A stretch of 64,000 nucleotides of DNA, taken from assembly GCA_965650335.1 (NCBI GenBank), contig CBFGOI010000013.1:1-64000 (forward strand), in the 5' to 3' direction. This DNA comes from Paradesertivirga sp965650335. Lineage in GTDB: Bacteria > Bacteroidota > Bacteroidia > Sphingobacteriales > Sphingobacteriaceae. The translations under genes and the position numbers were made by a program. Under the pieces are notes generated by a model. The model was given only the letters and a program-made list of their open reading frames with translations. It was not told where the DNA came from and ran no database searches. Below are positions 54,255-62,635 of this stretch, in pieces. Position 1 is the first letter of the stretch, and every line of letters starts with the position of its first letter.

Positions 54255-54323
54255 GTGCCCTCCCAAAGGGCATGTTTTTCATAGGTAGATGTAGGGTCGA
54301 ATTTAAATATTCGACCCTTTTTT
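54255..54323 (+). ncRNA. Small-RNA-like unit, copy 2
   Basis: A unit identical to copy 1 except at the end of the T-run: 5' hairpin with C-rich loop (TCCCAAA), unpaired CATAGGTAGATGTA, then a terminator hairpin at 54294-54317. It directly follows a consensus promoter, so a free transcript of about 69 bases is expected. It ends 41 bases before the ubiX ATG. An alternative is that it is a leader that attenuates ubiX, but the exact duplication argues for a free RNA. Confidence 0.75.
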
Positions 54324-54363
54324 ATTGTCTAACCTTTTCAATGCTGTTTTGTTAAGAATTCTG

Positions 54364-54933
54364 ATGAGGAAAAAAAAGATAGTTGTTGCAGTATCGGGTG
54401 CTAGTGGGGCCGTTTATACAAAGGTTTTATTTGATAAGTTAGTAGGCCTTCAATCCGAAATTGATGCTATTGGGGTTGTGATGTCTGAAAATGCCAAAGA
54501 AGTTTGGAAATATGAATTGTCAGAAGATTCTTATTTACAATATCCCTTTAAATTTTATTCAAAGTCTGATTTTACTGCGCCATTCGCATCAGGTTCGGCA
54601 ATGTTTGATACGATGATTATTTGTCCATGCTCGATGGGGACGCTCGGCAGAATTGCTGCTGGTGTTTCGGACGACTTAACAACAAGGGCAGCAGACGTAA
54701 TTTTAAAAGAGCGGCGAAAGCTAATTCTTGTGGTGAGAGAAACTCCCTATAATCTTATTCATATTAATAATATGAAAACTGTGACTGAAGCTGGTGGAAT
54801 TATTTGTCCGGCCAGTCCTTCTTTTTACAGTCGTCCACCCAGCATCGAAGCTGTAGCTGCAACTGTTATCGACCGCGTGTTAGATTTGGCAGGTTTGACA
54901 AATGCTTCTTATCGATGGGGTGGGAAAGACTAA
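54364..54933 (+). CDS. ubiX: Flavin prenyltransferase UbiX
   Basis: A 189-residue enzyme that makes prenylated FMN for UbiD-type decarboxylases. The ATG at 54364 gives the family N-terminus KKIVVAVSGASGAVYTKVL (FMN-binding loop GASGA). Other motifs are CPCSMGTLGRIAAG and RETPYNLIHINNM. The frame is open to 54325, which overlaps the end of the RNA unit and is not used. No ubiD is in the window; quinone synthesis is the likely pathway. Confidence 0.95.
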   Translation: MRKKKIVVAVSGASGAVYTKVLFDKLVGLQSEIDAIGVVMSENAKEVWKYELSEDSYLQYPFKFYSKSDFTAPFASGSAMFDTMIICPCSMGTLGRIAAGVSDDLTTRAADVILKERRKLILVVRETPYNLIHINNMKTVTEAGGIICPASPSFYSRPPSIEAVAATVIDRVLDLAGLTNASYRWGGKD

Positions 54934-54996
54934 CGAATAATCTCATAATGAGAGTGTAAAAACTCTTTTTCCACGTCCTTTTTCGGGCCAAATTCT

Positions 54997-55004
54997 TATC
55001 TTTG
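54997..55004 (+). promoter_or_regulatory. -7 element TATCTTTG just before mtaB
   Basis: TATCTTTG matches TAnnTTTG and ends 10 bases before the ATG at 55015, so the leader would be only a few bases long. No TTTG lies at N19. Confidence 0.45.
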
Positions 55005-55014
55005 CGACTTGATT

Positions 55015-56334
55015 ATGAGCAAAAAAGTTGCGTTTTATACATTAGGCTGTAAATTGAATTATTCCGAAACTTCAACAATCGGAAGGCAGTTTAATCAGGC
55101 TGGTTTTTCGACAGTTGACTTTACAGATACACCTGATGTTTATTTAATCAATACATGCTCTGTTACCGATAATGCGGATAAGAAATGCCGCAAAGTGGTC
55201 AAAGAAGCGCTTAAGTACTCGCCCGGTGCTTATATTTTAATTGTAGGATGTTATGCACAATTAAAGCCAAAGGAAATTTCCGAAATCCCAGGAGTTGACA
55301 TGGTGTTAGGGGCAGCCGAGAAATTTCAGATTATTGATTACCTGACCAATCTTACCAAAAATCCCAAAGCGATAGTTTATAATCAGCCCATCGCCGAAGC
55401 AAAAGCATTTAATGCCTCTTACTCTTACGGAGATCGCACCCGGACATTTTTAAAGGTTCAGGATGGCTGTGATTATTCCTGCACGTTTTGCACTATTCCA
55501 CTGGCAAGGGGTTCGAGCAGAAGCGACACTATAGAGAATATCATTAAACAAGCAGAAGAGATCGCCGACTCGGGTGTGAAGGAGATAGTTCTTACCGGTG
55601 TAAATATTGGCGATTTTGGAATTCGGGAAGGTAAAAGAGAAGATAAATTTTTGGATCTGGTAAAAGCTCTGGATGAAGTTCAAAGAATTAATAGGATCCG
55701 AATTTCTTCGATTGAACCGAATTTATTGACCAATGAAATTATAGAATTTGTTGCAAGCTCGAAACGCTTTGTGCCTCATTTTCATATACCGCTTCAATCT
55801 GGCTCCGATAAAATTCTGTCGCTGATGCGCAGGAGATATAAAAGAGAATTGTATGTAGAGCGGGTGGCTAGGATTAAAGAAGTGATGCCGGATTGTTGCA
55901 TCGGAGTAGATGTGATCGTTGGTTTTCCTGGTGAAACCAGGGAAGATTTTATCGACACCTATAATTTTTTGAACGAATTAAATATCTCATATCTGCACGT
56001 TTTCACCTATTCAGAAAGGGAAAATACATTAGCAGCAGAGATGCAGGGTTCAGTACCAGGTTCTCAACGAGCCGATAGAAGTAAAATGCTTCATATTCTT
56101 TCTGAAAAAAAACGAAGATCTTTTTATGAATCGCAGGTAGGTAAATCTGCTCAGGTTTTATTCGAAGGCGACCACAAAGATGGGTTGATGCATGGTTTTA
56201 CATCTAATTATGTGAAAGTTCAGGCCAAATACGATCCGGTACTTGTGAATGAACTGAAATGGATAAAGTTAGAGGCTGTTTCGCCATCGGGCGAGGTTGA
56301 AATATCAGAAACAGCAGAAGTTCTGGTTCACTAA
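55015..56334 (+). CDS. mtaB: tRNA t6A37 methylthiotransferase MtaB
   Basis: A 439-residue radical-SAM enzyme that converts t6A37 to ms2t6A37 in tRNA. The N-terminal UPF0004 domain has Cys ligands in TLGCKLNYSET, NTCSVT and VGCYAQ; the radical-SAM motif CDYSCTFC lies near residue 151; a TRAM-like C-terminus follows (about 370-435). The ATG at 55015 is chosen over the TTG at 55009 because of family alignment. It precedes lgt by 37 bases, with its own -7 element for lgt between. Confidence 0.95.
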   Translation: MSKKVAFYTLGCKLNYSETSTIGRQFNQAGFSTVDFTDTPDVYLINTCSVTDNADKKCRKVVKEALKYSPGAYILIVGCYAQLKPKEISEIPGVDMVLGAAEKFQIIDYLTNLTKNPKAIVYNQPIAEAKAFNASYSYGDRTRTFLKVQDGCDYSCTFCTIPLARGSSRSDTIENIIKQAEEIADSGVKEIVLTGVNIGDFGIREGKREDKFLDLVKALDEVQRINRIRISSIEPNLLTNEIIEFVASSKRFVPHFHIPLQSGSDKILSLMRRRYKRELYVERVARIKEVMPDCCIGVDVIVGFPGETREDFIDTYNFLNELNISYLHVFTYSERENTLAAEMQGSVPGSQRADRSKMLHILSEKKRRSFYESQVGKSAQVLFEGDHKDGLMHGFTSNYVKVQAKYDPVLVNELKWIKLEAVSPSGEVEISETAEVLVH

Positions 56335-56360
56335 GGTATATGTTTTTCCAAACATCCCAT

Positions 56361-56368
56361 TATCTTTG
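56361..56368 (+). promoter_or_regulatory. -7 element TATCTTTG directly before lgt
   Basis: TATCTTTG ends three bases before the lgt ATG at 56372. A start site at the usual distance would produce a leaderless mRNA. No TTTG is at the -33 position, so the match could also be chance. Confidence 0.35.
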
Positions 56369-56371
56369 GGG

Positions 56372-57538
56372 ATGTTTCCGACCCTATCGTATCTAATCGA
56401 ATATTTAACAGGTGTTAATATTCCACTACCAATTCAAACTTTTGGCTTTTTTGTGGCGCTGGCGTTTGTAGCTGCATATCTGGCATTTTCTGAAGAATTA
56501 AAACGCAAAGAAGCAGAAGGATTAATTCATCCTTTTACAACTAAAGTTACTATTGGAGAAGCTCCTTCTACATGGGATTTAATTATAAACGGCTTTTTTG
56601 GGTTTTTAATAGGATACAAACTTCTCTATGCGATTTTAAATTATACGGCATTTGTAGATAATCCTCAGGAATTTATCCTTTCGACAAAAGGAAATTTCTT
56701 CGGTGGACTTATTGTCGCAGGAATATTTGCCTACCTGGCCTACTCAGATAAAAAGAAACAACAACTTCCTAAACCTAAAGAAGTTGAAACAACCGTTCGC
56801 CCCCATGAATTAATGAGCAGCATAGTTGTATGGGCAGCGGTTTGGGGCTTCATTGGTGCGAAGGTTTTTCATAACCTGGAATATATTGAAGACTTCATGC
56901 GCGATCCGATTGGAGGATTGCTTTCATTTAGCGGATTGACATTTTATGGGGGATTGATATGTGGTGGTGCTGCCGTAATTTATATTGCTAACAAACATGG
57001 AATAAAACCAGCACATATGTTTGATGTGGGTGGCCCCGGAATAATGTTAGGTTATGCGGTAGGACGTTTGGGTTGTCATATGTCCGGTGATGGTGACTGG
57101 GGTATTAACAATATAGCTCCAAAGCCTTCCTGGTTGAGCTGGGCGCCCGATTGGATGTGGGCGTTCAAATTTCCGCATAATGTAATAAATGAAGGGGTGC
57201 CTATTAAAGACTGTATTGGGAAATACTGCGCCGAATTGCCTGTTCCCGTATATCCCACCTCGTTTTATGAAGTGGTAGCAGGGCTTATTTTGTTCGCTTT
57301 CATGTGGTCAATTCGCCGCAGACTTAAACCTGCGGGTATGATGTTTTCTCTTTACCTCATCCTGGCCGGAATAGAACGTTTCCTGATCGAAACAATCCGT
57401 GTAAATTCTTTGTACCATGCTTTTGGATTAGCATTCACACAGGCTGAACTAATTTCGGTAATTATGGTTTTACTGGGAATTGGAGGAATTATTTGGTCCA
57501 TAAATAATCATAAGAAAAGTCATCCTGTACAAGCATGA
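56372..57538 (+). CDS. lgt: Prolipoprotein diacylglyceryl transferase
   Basis: A 388-residue inner-membrane enzyme that attaches diacylglycerol to the lipobox Cys of prolipoproteins. The open frame extends to 56297, but the ATG at 56372 gives the usual Lgt N-terminus MFPTLSYLIEYLTG and avoids overlap with mtaB. The Lgt signature region reads GYAVGRLGCHMSGDGDWG (about residues 228-245), the Bacteroidota variant of the GRxGN motif. Seven or so membrane segments are visible. The window encodes many lipoproteins that need it. The stop overlaps the IMPase start by four bases. Confidence 0.93.
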   Translation: MFPTLSYLIEYLTGVNIPLPIQTFGFFVALAFVAAYLAFSEELKRKEAEGLIHPFTTKVTIGEAPSTWDLIINGFFGFLIGYKLLYAILNYTAFVDNPQEFILSTKGNFFGGLIVAGIFAYLAYSDKKKQQLPKPKEVETTVRPHELMSSIVVWAAVWGFIGAKVFHNLEYIEDFMRDPIGGLLSFSGLTFYGGLICGGAAVIYIANKHGIKPAHMFDVGGPGIMLGYAVGRLGCHMSGDGDWGINNIAPKPSWLSWAPDWMWAFKFPHNVINEGVPIKDCIGKYCAELPVPVYPTSFYEVVAGLILFAFMWSIRRRLKPAGMMFSLYLILAGIERFLIETIRVNSLYHAFGLAFTQAELISVIMVLLGIGGIIWSINNHKKSHPVQA

Positions 57539-58329
57539 ATTTAGAGACATTGACGAAGGATGTTATTAGTCTTTCGAAAGAAGTAGGGGCTTTTATCAGA
57601 GAAGAAGCTCAAAAATTTAAGATCAGCGATATTGAGTACAAAGGGCATAGTAATCTGGTATCCTATGTAGATAAAACAGCTGAAGAAAAGATCGTAAAAA
57701 GACTTTTAGAGTTACTGCCGGAAGCGGGGTTTATCACCGAAGAGGAAACTATTAACAAAACTGGCGAAGTTTATAACTGGATTGTTGATCCGCTTGACGG
57801 AACCACCAATTTTATGCACGGTCTTCCTGTGTTTTCTGTAAGTATTGCATTAGAAAAGAATAAGGAATTGGTGCTTGGCGTTGTGTACGAAATTAATCTT
57901 GATGAATGCTTTTATGCCTGGAAAGATGGAGGGGCCTATGTAAATGACAGGCGAATTGGCGTCTCTCCGCATGAAGAGTTTTCTAAGACCCTTATTGCGA
58001 CCGGATTTCCGTATTATAATTTTGAGAAAGAGGACCAGTATCTCAATATCGTACGTGAGTTAATGCAGCAATGTCATGGAATCCGGCGTATGGGCTCTGC
58101 TGCTGTGGATATGGCTTATGTTGCCTGCGGCAGGTTCGATGCCTATTTTGAATACAATATCAATCTTTATGATATTGCTGCCGGGGTCGTAATTGTGAGA
58201 GAGGCTGGCGGAACTGCTTTTAACTTTTCTGGCGAAAATGAATTTTTTACTTCCAGGGAAATTATTGCTTCAAATGGTAAAATAGGTGGGGCGATGAAGG
58301 AAGTGATTCAGAGACATTTTTTTAAATAG
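57535..58329 (+). CDS. Inositol-monophosphatase family protein
   Basis: A 264-residue Mg-dependent phosphatase. The metal site is WIVDPLDGTTNFMHGLP (about residues 82-98), with EEET (about 68) and NLYDIAAGVVIVREAGG near 212. Members dephosphorylate inositol phosphates, PAP or related compounds; SuhB-like orthology is likely, but the substrate is not certain. Overlaps the end of lgt by four bases. Followed by a bidirectional terminator. Confidence 0.92.
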   Translation: MNLETLTKDVISLSKEVGAFIREEAQKFKISDIEYKGHSNLVSYVDKTAEEKIVKRLLELLPEAGFITEEETINKTGEVYNWIVDPLDGTTNFMHGLPVFSVSIALEKNKELVLGVVYEINLDECFYAWKDGGAYVNDRRIGVSPHEEFSKTLIATGFPYYNFEKEDQYLNIVRELMQQCHGIRRMGSAAVDMAYVACGRFDAYFEYNINLYDIAAGVVIVREAGGTAFNFSGENEFFTSREIIASNGKIGGAMKEVIQRHFFK

Positions 58330-58350
58330 AGAATTATTTCGATACAAAAG

Positions 58351-58405
58351 CAAAAAAAAAAACACAAAGAGCGCAGATTAATACCTTGCGCTCTTTGTGT
58401 TTGTA
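58351..58405. terminator. Bidirectional terminator between IMPase and nfu genes
   Basis: ACACAAAGAGCGCA (58362-58375) pairs with TGCGCTCTTTGTGT (58387-58400), a 14-pair stem. A residues precede it (a T-run for the minus-strand nfu gene), and TTTGT follows on the plus strand. Confidence 0.8.
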
Positions 58406-58428
58406 ATTATTTTGCGATGCCTTAAATT

Positions 58429-58989
58429 TTACATGGCTTCCGCAACAACTTCCTGAACCTCAGGAACCATTCGTTTAAGCAAACTTTCAATACCGGCTTT
58501 AAGCGTAAAAGTTGAAGACGGACAGCCGCTACAAGAGCCTCTAAGCTCAACCGTTACCAAACCTTCTGCAAATGATTTAAAGCTAATTGCCCCGCCATCC
58601 TGTTCAACAGCAGGACGTACATAATCATGTAGTATTTGTTGAATTTTTATTTCAGTTTCTGAACCTTCGAACGAAGGTGCTTCATCTGAATTCGCAATAT
58701 CTTGCACTTTTAGCTCTGATTCAACTGCACCCTTTACAAATTCTTTTAAAATGGGTTCAATATCAGCCCATTCTGCATCTTCAGTTTTTGTAATAGTTAC
58801 AAAATTGCTTGCGAAGAATACGCCATTTACGAAATTGAACTTATACAGTTCTTTAGCAAAAGGCGAACTTTCTGCGCTTGCTTTAGTTGCATAATCAGCG
58901 CTGCCGTTTAATAAAAGCTTATTCACCAGAAACTTCATAGTAGCCGGATTCGGCGTAGTTTCTGTGTATACATTTATATTTCCTGTCAT
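58429..58989 (-). CDS. Nfu-type iron-sulfur carrier
   Basis: A 186-residue protein with an N-terminal Nfu domain (ETTPNPATMKFLVNKLL, about 10-26) and a C-terminal NifU-like domain with the cluster-binding CxxC in RGSCSGCPSSTFTLKAGIES (about 149-168). It carries Fe-S clusters to target proteins. Preceded by a -7 element (minus strand, 59024-59017) that gives a leader of about 20 bases and supports the ATG at 58989. Confidence 0.94.
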   Translation of the reverse strand: MTGNINVYTETTPNPATMKFLVNKLLLNGSADYATKASAESSPFAKELYKFNFVNGVFFASNFVTITKTEDAEWADIEPILKEFVKGAVESELKVQDIANSDEAPSFEGSETEIKIQQILHDYVRPAVEQDGGAISFKSFAEGLVTVELRGSCSGCPSSTFTLKAGIESLLKRMVPEVQEVVAEAM

Positions 58990-59016
58990 TGTAGCTATTT
59001 CTGAGTTTTAACTATG

Positions 59017-59024
59017 CAAAAATA
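59017..59024 (-). promoter_or_regulatory. -7 element TATTTTTG of the nfu gene
   Basis: On the minus strand TATTTTTG matches TAnnTTTG, 27 bases before the ATG. No TTTG was seen at the -33 spacing. Confidence 0.45.
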
Positions 59025-59080
59025 CCAATTTTCGGGCCAGTTAAATGAAGACTGCCAGCTTTTTACTTGTTTATGACTGC

Positions 59081-60427
59081 TTAATTTATCCCTGTATACG
59101 ATGCCGGGCTGATCCTTTTTATTTCTTCTTTCACGCTTTCAGAAACATCCAGTGTTTCAACAAACTCAGAAATCGTTCCGGCATTTACTTTCTGATTTGT
59201 CCGGGTAAGCTCTTTTAACGCTTCGTATGGATTCGGATAGGCTTCTCTGCGCAAAATTGTTTGAATTGCTTCAGCAACTACAGCCCAGTTATCTTCTAGA
59301 ACGTTCGATATCACATTTTCATTCAATAATAACTTTCCTAAACCTCGTTGAGTTGATTTTATAGCTATTAATGTATGTGCAACAGGTACGCCAATGTTTC
59401 TTAAAACAGTTGAATCTGTTAAATCTCTCTGTAACCGTGAAATTGGAAGTTTAGCCGACAGATGCTCAAACATTGCGTTAGCCAGACCTAAATTGCCTTC
59501 AGAGTTTTCGAAATCTATAGGGTTTACCTTATGCGGCATAGCCGAAGACCCTACTTCGCCAGCTTTTATTTTCTGACGAAAGTAATTCATTGAAATATAC
59601 GTCCACATATCGCGATCCAGATCAAGAATGATGTTATTGATCCGTTTTAAAGCATCGCATTGAGCCGCAAAATTATCGTAATGCTCAATCTGAGTGGTGT
59701 ATTGCGATCTGTTTAACCCAAGTGTATCGTTTACAAACTTATTCGCGAATGTTCTCCAGTCGATATTAGGATAAGCCACAAAATGTGCATTAAAGTTGCC
59801 GGTTGCTCCGCCAAATTTTGCCGAATAAGGAATAGCTTTCAGTTGTGTCAATTGTACTTCAAGGCGCTCAACATACACCAATATCTCTTTGCCTAAACGT
59901 GTTGGAGATGCTGGCTGGCCATGGGTGTGAGCCAGCATAGAAATATTTTTCCACTCGTCCGCTCTCGATTTCAAATTTGCAATCAAATCATTCAAAGCAG
60001 GCAAATACGTTTTTTCTATCGCCAGCTTAAATGAATGAGGAATCGAGGTATTATTAATATCCTGAGAAGTGAGACCAAAGTGAATGAATTCTTTATGGTC
60101 GCCTAACCCTAATTTATCAAATTCTTCCTTGATGAAATATTCTACAGCCTTTACATCGTGATTTGTAATGCTCTCGATGTCTTTAATTCGTTGGGCGTCT
60201 TCTTGTTTGAAGTTCTTATAAATATCTCTTAATTGCTTGTATTTGTCTTTAGGAAAGTCCTGTAATTGCGGTAGGGGCAGTTCGCATAGAGCGATAAAAT
60301 ATTCTATTTCAACATAAACTCTGTATTCTATTAATGCAGCTTCGGAAAAGTAGTCGGCAAGCTCTTGTGTGGTTTTCCGATAGCGTCCATCGATAGGAGA
60401 AATAGCGTATAAGGGCGATAAGCTCAT
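59081..60427 (-). CDS. purB: Adenylosuccinate lyase
   Basis: A 448-residue enzyme of the fumarase/aspartase superfamily that acts twice in purine synthesis, releasing fumarate from SAICAR and from adenylosuccinate. The signature is SSAMPHKVNPIDFENSEGN (about residue 295). Other active-site regions are HFGLTSQDINNT (about 116) and AHTHGQPASPT (about 165). The ATG at 60427 gives the usual N-terminus MSLSPLYAISPIDGRY; the upstream frame to 60448 is not conserved-looking. Monocistronic. Confidence 0.96.
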   Translation of the reverse strand: MSLSPLYAISPIDGRYRKTTQELADYFSEAALIEYRVYVEIEYFIALCELPLPQLQDFPKDKYKQLRDIYKNFKQEDAQRIKDIESITNHDVKAVEYFIKEEFDKLGLGDHKEFIHFGLTSQDINNTSIPHSFKLAIEKTYLPALNDLIANLKSRADEWKNISMLAHTHGQPASPTRLGKEILVYVERLEVQLTQLKAIPYSAKFGGATGNFNAHFVAYPNIDWRTFANKFVNDTLGLNRSQYTTQIEHYDNFAAQCDALKRINNIILDLDRDMWTYISMNYFRQKIKAGEVGSSAMPHKVNPIDFENSEGNLGLANAMFEHLSAKLPISRLQRDLTDSTVLRNIGVPVAHTLIAIKSTQRGLGKLLLNENVISNVLEDNWAVVAEAIQTILRREAYPNPYEALKELTRTNQKVNAGTISEFVETLDVSESVKEEIKRISPASYTGIN

Positions 60428-60513
60428 GAAATGTAAATTTGGGCGCAATTTACAGTTTTAGTTACACACACCCAATAAATGATCGTGCATTAAGTGTATG
60501 TTAATTTTCTTTC

Positions 60514-60541
60514 GGAAACTTTGGAATTAAAAAAAGTTTCC
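60514..60541. promoter_or_regulatory. Inverted repeat, probable TetR operator
   Basis: GGAAACTTT (60514-60522) and AAAGTTTCC (60533-60541) form a perfect 9-base inverted repeat with a 10-base spacer. It covers the -33 TTTG and most of the spacer of the promoter below, so a bound repressor would block transcription. The first gene downstream is a TetR regulator, which fits autoregulation. Confidence 0.75.
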
Positions 60542-60550
60542 ATAGTTTTG
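60520..60550 (+). promoter_or_regulatory. Promoter of the TetR-RND efflux operon
   Basis: TTTG (60520-60523), 19 bases, and TAGTTTTG (60543-60550) match the Bacteroidota consensus in both boxes and in spacing. The start would be near 60557, about 20 bases before the tetR-type ATG at 60577. Confidence 0.75.
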
Positions 60551-60576
60551 TCGAGAATTTAAGGTGAACGTTTTTG

Positions 60577-61188
60577 ATGGAGTTAAAGGAAAGAATATTG
60601 ACAGATGCAGATGAGTTGTTTTGCACATTCGGAGTAAAGCGTATTACGATGGATGATATTGCAAGGCAGCTTGGGATTTCTAAAAAAACTATTTATCAGC
60701 ATTTTAAAGACAAAAACGAGCTGGTTTATACCCTCTTTCAAAGTATGCTTGAAAAGCAGATGAAAGTAATGGATGCGAATACAGCTACCGCAATTAATGC
60801 AGTTGAAGAAGTTTTCCTGGTTGTAACACATTTGCAGGAAATGTTGTCTAAAATGAATCCAATGATTTTTTACGATCTGCAACGCTATCATCCGGAGGTA
60901 TGGGCATTATTTAAGAATTTCAGATATGCTTATATGAAGGATTGCCTGATGAAAAACTTAAAATGGGGCATTGACGAAGGATATTTTCGTAAAGAATTGA
61001 ATCTGGAGATTATTGCAGTAATGCGCTTGGAGCAAGTGGATATGATATTTAATCAGATAGTATTTCCGCCAGGCAAGTTTATGATTTTGGATGTAATGAC
61101 AGAAATTACTGAGCATTACCTGTATGGCCTTTGCACCTTGAAAGGACACAAATTAATTAACGAATACAAACAAATAACAGAAGAATAA
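60577..61188 (+). CDS. TetR-family repressor of the RND efflux operon
   Basis: A 203-residue regulator from ATG 60577 (a TTG at 60574 is the frame start). The N-terminal helix-turn-helix is ITMDDIARQLGISKKTIYQH (about residues 24-43), followed by FKDKNELVYTLFQ. The C-terminal ligand domain is mostly helical. It is the first gene of an operon with TolC, adaptor and RND pump, behind a promoter that carries a perfect inverted repeat. It probably represses the operon until a toxic compound binds. The ligand is unknown. Confidence 0.93.
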   Translation: MELKERILTDADELFCTFGVKRITMDDIARQLGISKKTIYQHFKDKNELVYTLFQSMLEKQMKVMDANTATAINAVEEVFLVVTHLQEMLSKMNPMIFYDLQRYHPEVWALFKNFRYAYMKDCLMKNLKWGIDEGYFRKELNLEIIAVMRLEQVDMIFNQIVFPPGKFMILDVMTEITEHYLYGLCTLKGHKLINEYKQITEE

Positions 61189-61198
61189 AAATAAGAAC

Positions 61199-62617
61199 AT
61201 GAGATTTACGATAATATCCATCCTTCTGATTCTGGGCTCAATAACTGGGAAATCGCAGAATATTGAGCAGGGGAAAGCCTTTCAGTTTAATCTTCAGGAG
61301 TGTTTGGAATATGCCTACAAGAACAATGATTCTTTGAAAAATGCACAGCTTGATATTGAAAGTGCGAAGTATAAAGTAAAGGAAACAGTTGGAATTGGGT
61401 TGCCCCAAGTAAGCGGTACTGCCAGTTTTCAGGATTATATAAAGGTGCCGAAAATTCCATTCCCAAGCTCGGAATATGGTTTGCAAAACTACCTTTTTGA
61501 AAACCGAGTGCAACTTCGGGATAAACAAACAAATGCCGTTGTTGATGCCCCTGCCCCTACAGCGGATCAATTTACTCTCTTCGGATTTCAACAAAAGTAT
61601 AACGCAAATTATGCGCTGAATGTAAGTCAGTTGCTTTTTAACGGAACTTATTTGGTTGGCCTGAAAGCTTCAAAAACCTTTAAGGAGCTAAGTGAGAAAA
61701 ACTATACCCGGTCTAGAATTTCAACAACAGTTGCGGTTACTAAAGCATATTACCAGGTTTTGGTAAGTAATGAGCAATTGCGTTTACTTGATGCTAACTT
61801 AAAGCAATTGAGTCAGCAGGTTAAGGAGACGACCCAGCTAAACAAGCAGGGCTTTGTAGAGAAGATAGACCTCGATAGGTTACGGGTTTTATACAATAAC
61901 TTAAATACCAGCAGGGAAAATACTGAGAGATTACTTGTACTATCTACTCAGTTACTTAAGTTTCAAATGGGAATGCCAGTAACAGAAGAGTTGACAGTGA
62001 AAGACAAAATAGAGAATATCAGTCTTGATATCACGTCCTCGCTGGCTGTGGATACATCTGCATATAAAAACAGGATTGAATATAGCTTATTGGAAACTCA
62101 ATCCAGATTGAATCAGTTGGATCTTCAGAGAATTAAATCGCAAGGTTTACCCTCTTTGGCAGCTATTGGAAGTACTGGAAATTCTTATCAGTCCAGTTCT
62201 TTTAAGAATCTGTTTGACATGAATTTACCTTCTGTATACATCGGAGTTCAGTTAAGTGTACCAATTTTTTCAGGTTTTCAACGGACCTATCAGATAAAAC
62301 AAGCACGAATAGCCCTTCAAAAAACCAACAATGTTTTAAACGTGGCCAAAAACGGTTTCCTTCTTCAGCAGGAGCAAGCTCGGATAACTTACCAGAATAG
62401 CATAAAATCATTAGATAACCAGAAAGCTAATATGGATCTGGCCCGTCAGGTTCTTAATGTATCAAAAATTAAGTATAAGGAAGGCGTAGGTTCCAGCATT
62501 GAAGTTACACAGGCACAAACAGAACTCGAAACAGCCGAAAATAACTATATCCAGGCATTATTTAACGCCCTTGTAAGTAAAGTAGATTTAGATAACGCTT
62601 ACGGACATATTCAATAA
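61199..62617 (+). CDS. TolC-family outer-membrane efflux channel
   Basis: A 472-residue outer-membrane factor with a signal peptide (MRFTIISILLILGSITGKSQ) and the two-fold repeated helical-hairpin pattern of TolC: LQECLEYAYKNNDSLKNAQL near 32 and VAVTKAYYQVLVSNEQLRLL near 180, then YKEGVGSSIEVTQAQTELETA near 435. It forms the exit duct for the RND pump encoded downstream. It starts 11 bases after the TetR gene and ends 18 bases before the adaptor gene. Confidence 0.95.
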   Translation: MRFTIISILLILGSITGKSQNIEQGKAFQFNLQECLEYAYKNNDSLKNAQLDIESAKYKVKETVGIGLPQVSGTASFQDYIKVPKIPFPSSEYGLQNYLFENRVQLRDKQTNAVVDAPAPTADQFTLFGFQQKYNANYALNVSQLLFNGTYLVGLKASKTFKELSEKNYTRSRISTTVAVTKAYYQVLVSNEQLRLLDANLKQLSQQVKETTQLNKQGFVEKIDLDRLRVLYNNLNTSRENTERLLVLSTQLLKFQMGMPVTEELTVKDKIENISLDITSSLAVDTSAYKNRIEYSLLETQSRLNQLDLQRIKSQGLPSLAAIGSTGNSYQSSSFKNLFDMNLPSVYIGVQLSVPIFSGFQRTYQIKQARIALQKTNNVLNVAKNGFLLQQEQARITYQNSIKSLDNQKANMDLARQVLNVSKIKYKEGVGSSIEVTQAQTELETAENNYIQALFNALVSKVDLDNAYGHIQ

Positions 62618-62635
62618 TCTTATCATCAAACAGAA

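Larger units (their letters stand above)
53825..54363. other. 539-base gap holding two RNA-like units
   Basis: The stretch after nosY and before ubiX has no accepted gene. It contains the duplicated RNA-like unit (54037-54107, 54255-54323) with a strong promoter in front of the second copy. A 58-codon frame at 53852-54028 looks weakly protein-like but has no known relatives that I recognise. Between the two copies are 147 AT-rich bases. Confidence 0.7.

Noticed and set aside
54037..54323. CRISPR-like direct repeats
   Set aside because: Only two copies, each about 70 bases with its own terminator and a 147-base gap, and no cas genes. This does not fit a CRISPR array.
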